Origin: Syntrophaceae bacterium CG2_30_49_12
Lineage (GTDB): Bacteria > Desulfobacterota > Syntrophia > Syntrophales > CG2-30-49-12
Assembly (NCBI GenBank): GCA_001873675.1
Contig: MNZP01000061.1
Coordinates: 1 to 5,488 of the forward strand
Reading direction: 5' to 3'
Length of the DNA: 5,488 nt
Shown here piece after piece: positions 5,452 through 5,488 of the stretch. The translations under genes were made by a program, and so were the position numbers. The notes beneath the pieces were generated by a model. It was not told the DNA's origin and made no database searches. It saw only the letters and a list, made by a program, of their open reading frames with translations. Each line of letters begins with the position of its first letter. Positions within the stretch are counted from its first letter, which is position 1.

Positions 5452-5488
5452 AAAAATAGTTCTTTAGGTATGTTCAGTTCTTAGAGGG

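Noticed and set aside
1..5488. CRISPR array, tRNA, rRNA or a defence system
   Set aside because: The repeats are inverted and few, without regular spacers. No structured RNA signature, nuclease, helicase or toxin motif was found.

Overview
The window reads as a surface-glycan / glycolipid assembly segment from a Gram-negative-like environmental bacterium. The guess of Desulfobacterota or Nitrospirota rests only on the style of the dispersed palindromic repeats, which I recall from such genomes, so it is weak. No rRNA, tRNA, CRISPR array or transposase gene is visible. Three intact genes and one broken gene lie on the + strand, with four repeat-type elements between and inside them.

Layout. 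Bases 1-136 are an inverted-repeat element that runs off the left edge. Bases 137-465 are the 3' part of an unidentified gene, cut at both ends by repeats. Bases 398-511 are a palindromic insertion flanked by an 8-bp direct repeat. Removing it in silico restores a stop codon that overlaps the ATG of the next gene (TAATG). Bases 538-2796 encode a polytopic GT-C type glycosyltransferase with a soluble C-terminal domain; a perfect 21-bp inverted repeat lies inside its first codons. Bases 2850-2975 are a nested palindromic element whose right arm carries a good sigma-70-like promoter and the Shine-Dalgarno of the next gene. Bases 2976-4439 encode a methyltransferase-GT2 glycosyltransferase fusion. 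Bases 4447-5217 encode a second SAM methyltransferase, 7 nt downstream of the fusion gene. Bases 5280-5451 are another inverted-repeat element whose ends match the element at the left edge.

How the genes may work together (inference). The GT2 domain resembles dolichyl/polyprenyl-phosphate sugar synthases, which load a sugar on a lipid carrier in the cytoplasm. GT-C enzymes use such lipid-linked sugars on the outer side of the inner membrane. The two methyltransferases could modify the sugar or lipid product. The acceptor and the sugar cannot be read from sequence.

The most unusual content is the repeats. Two different repeat cores share one flanking motif (CATGTCAA/TTGACATG), and two others share another terminus (GTAACTATTCAG). 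At least two of the elements appear to have changed the gene next to them: one altered a C-terminus and broke translational coupling, and the other supplies a promoter and ribosome binding site.
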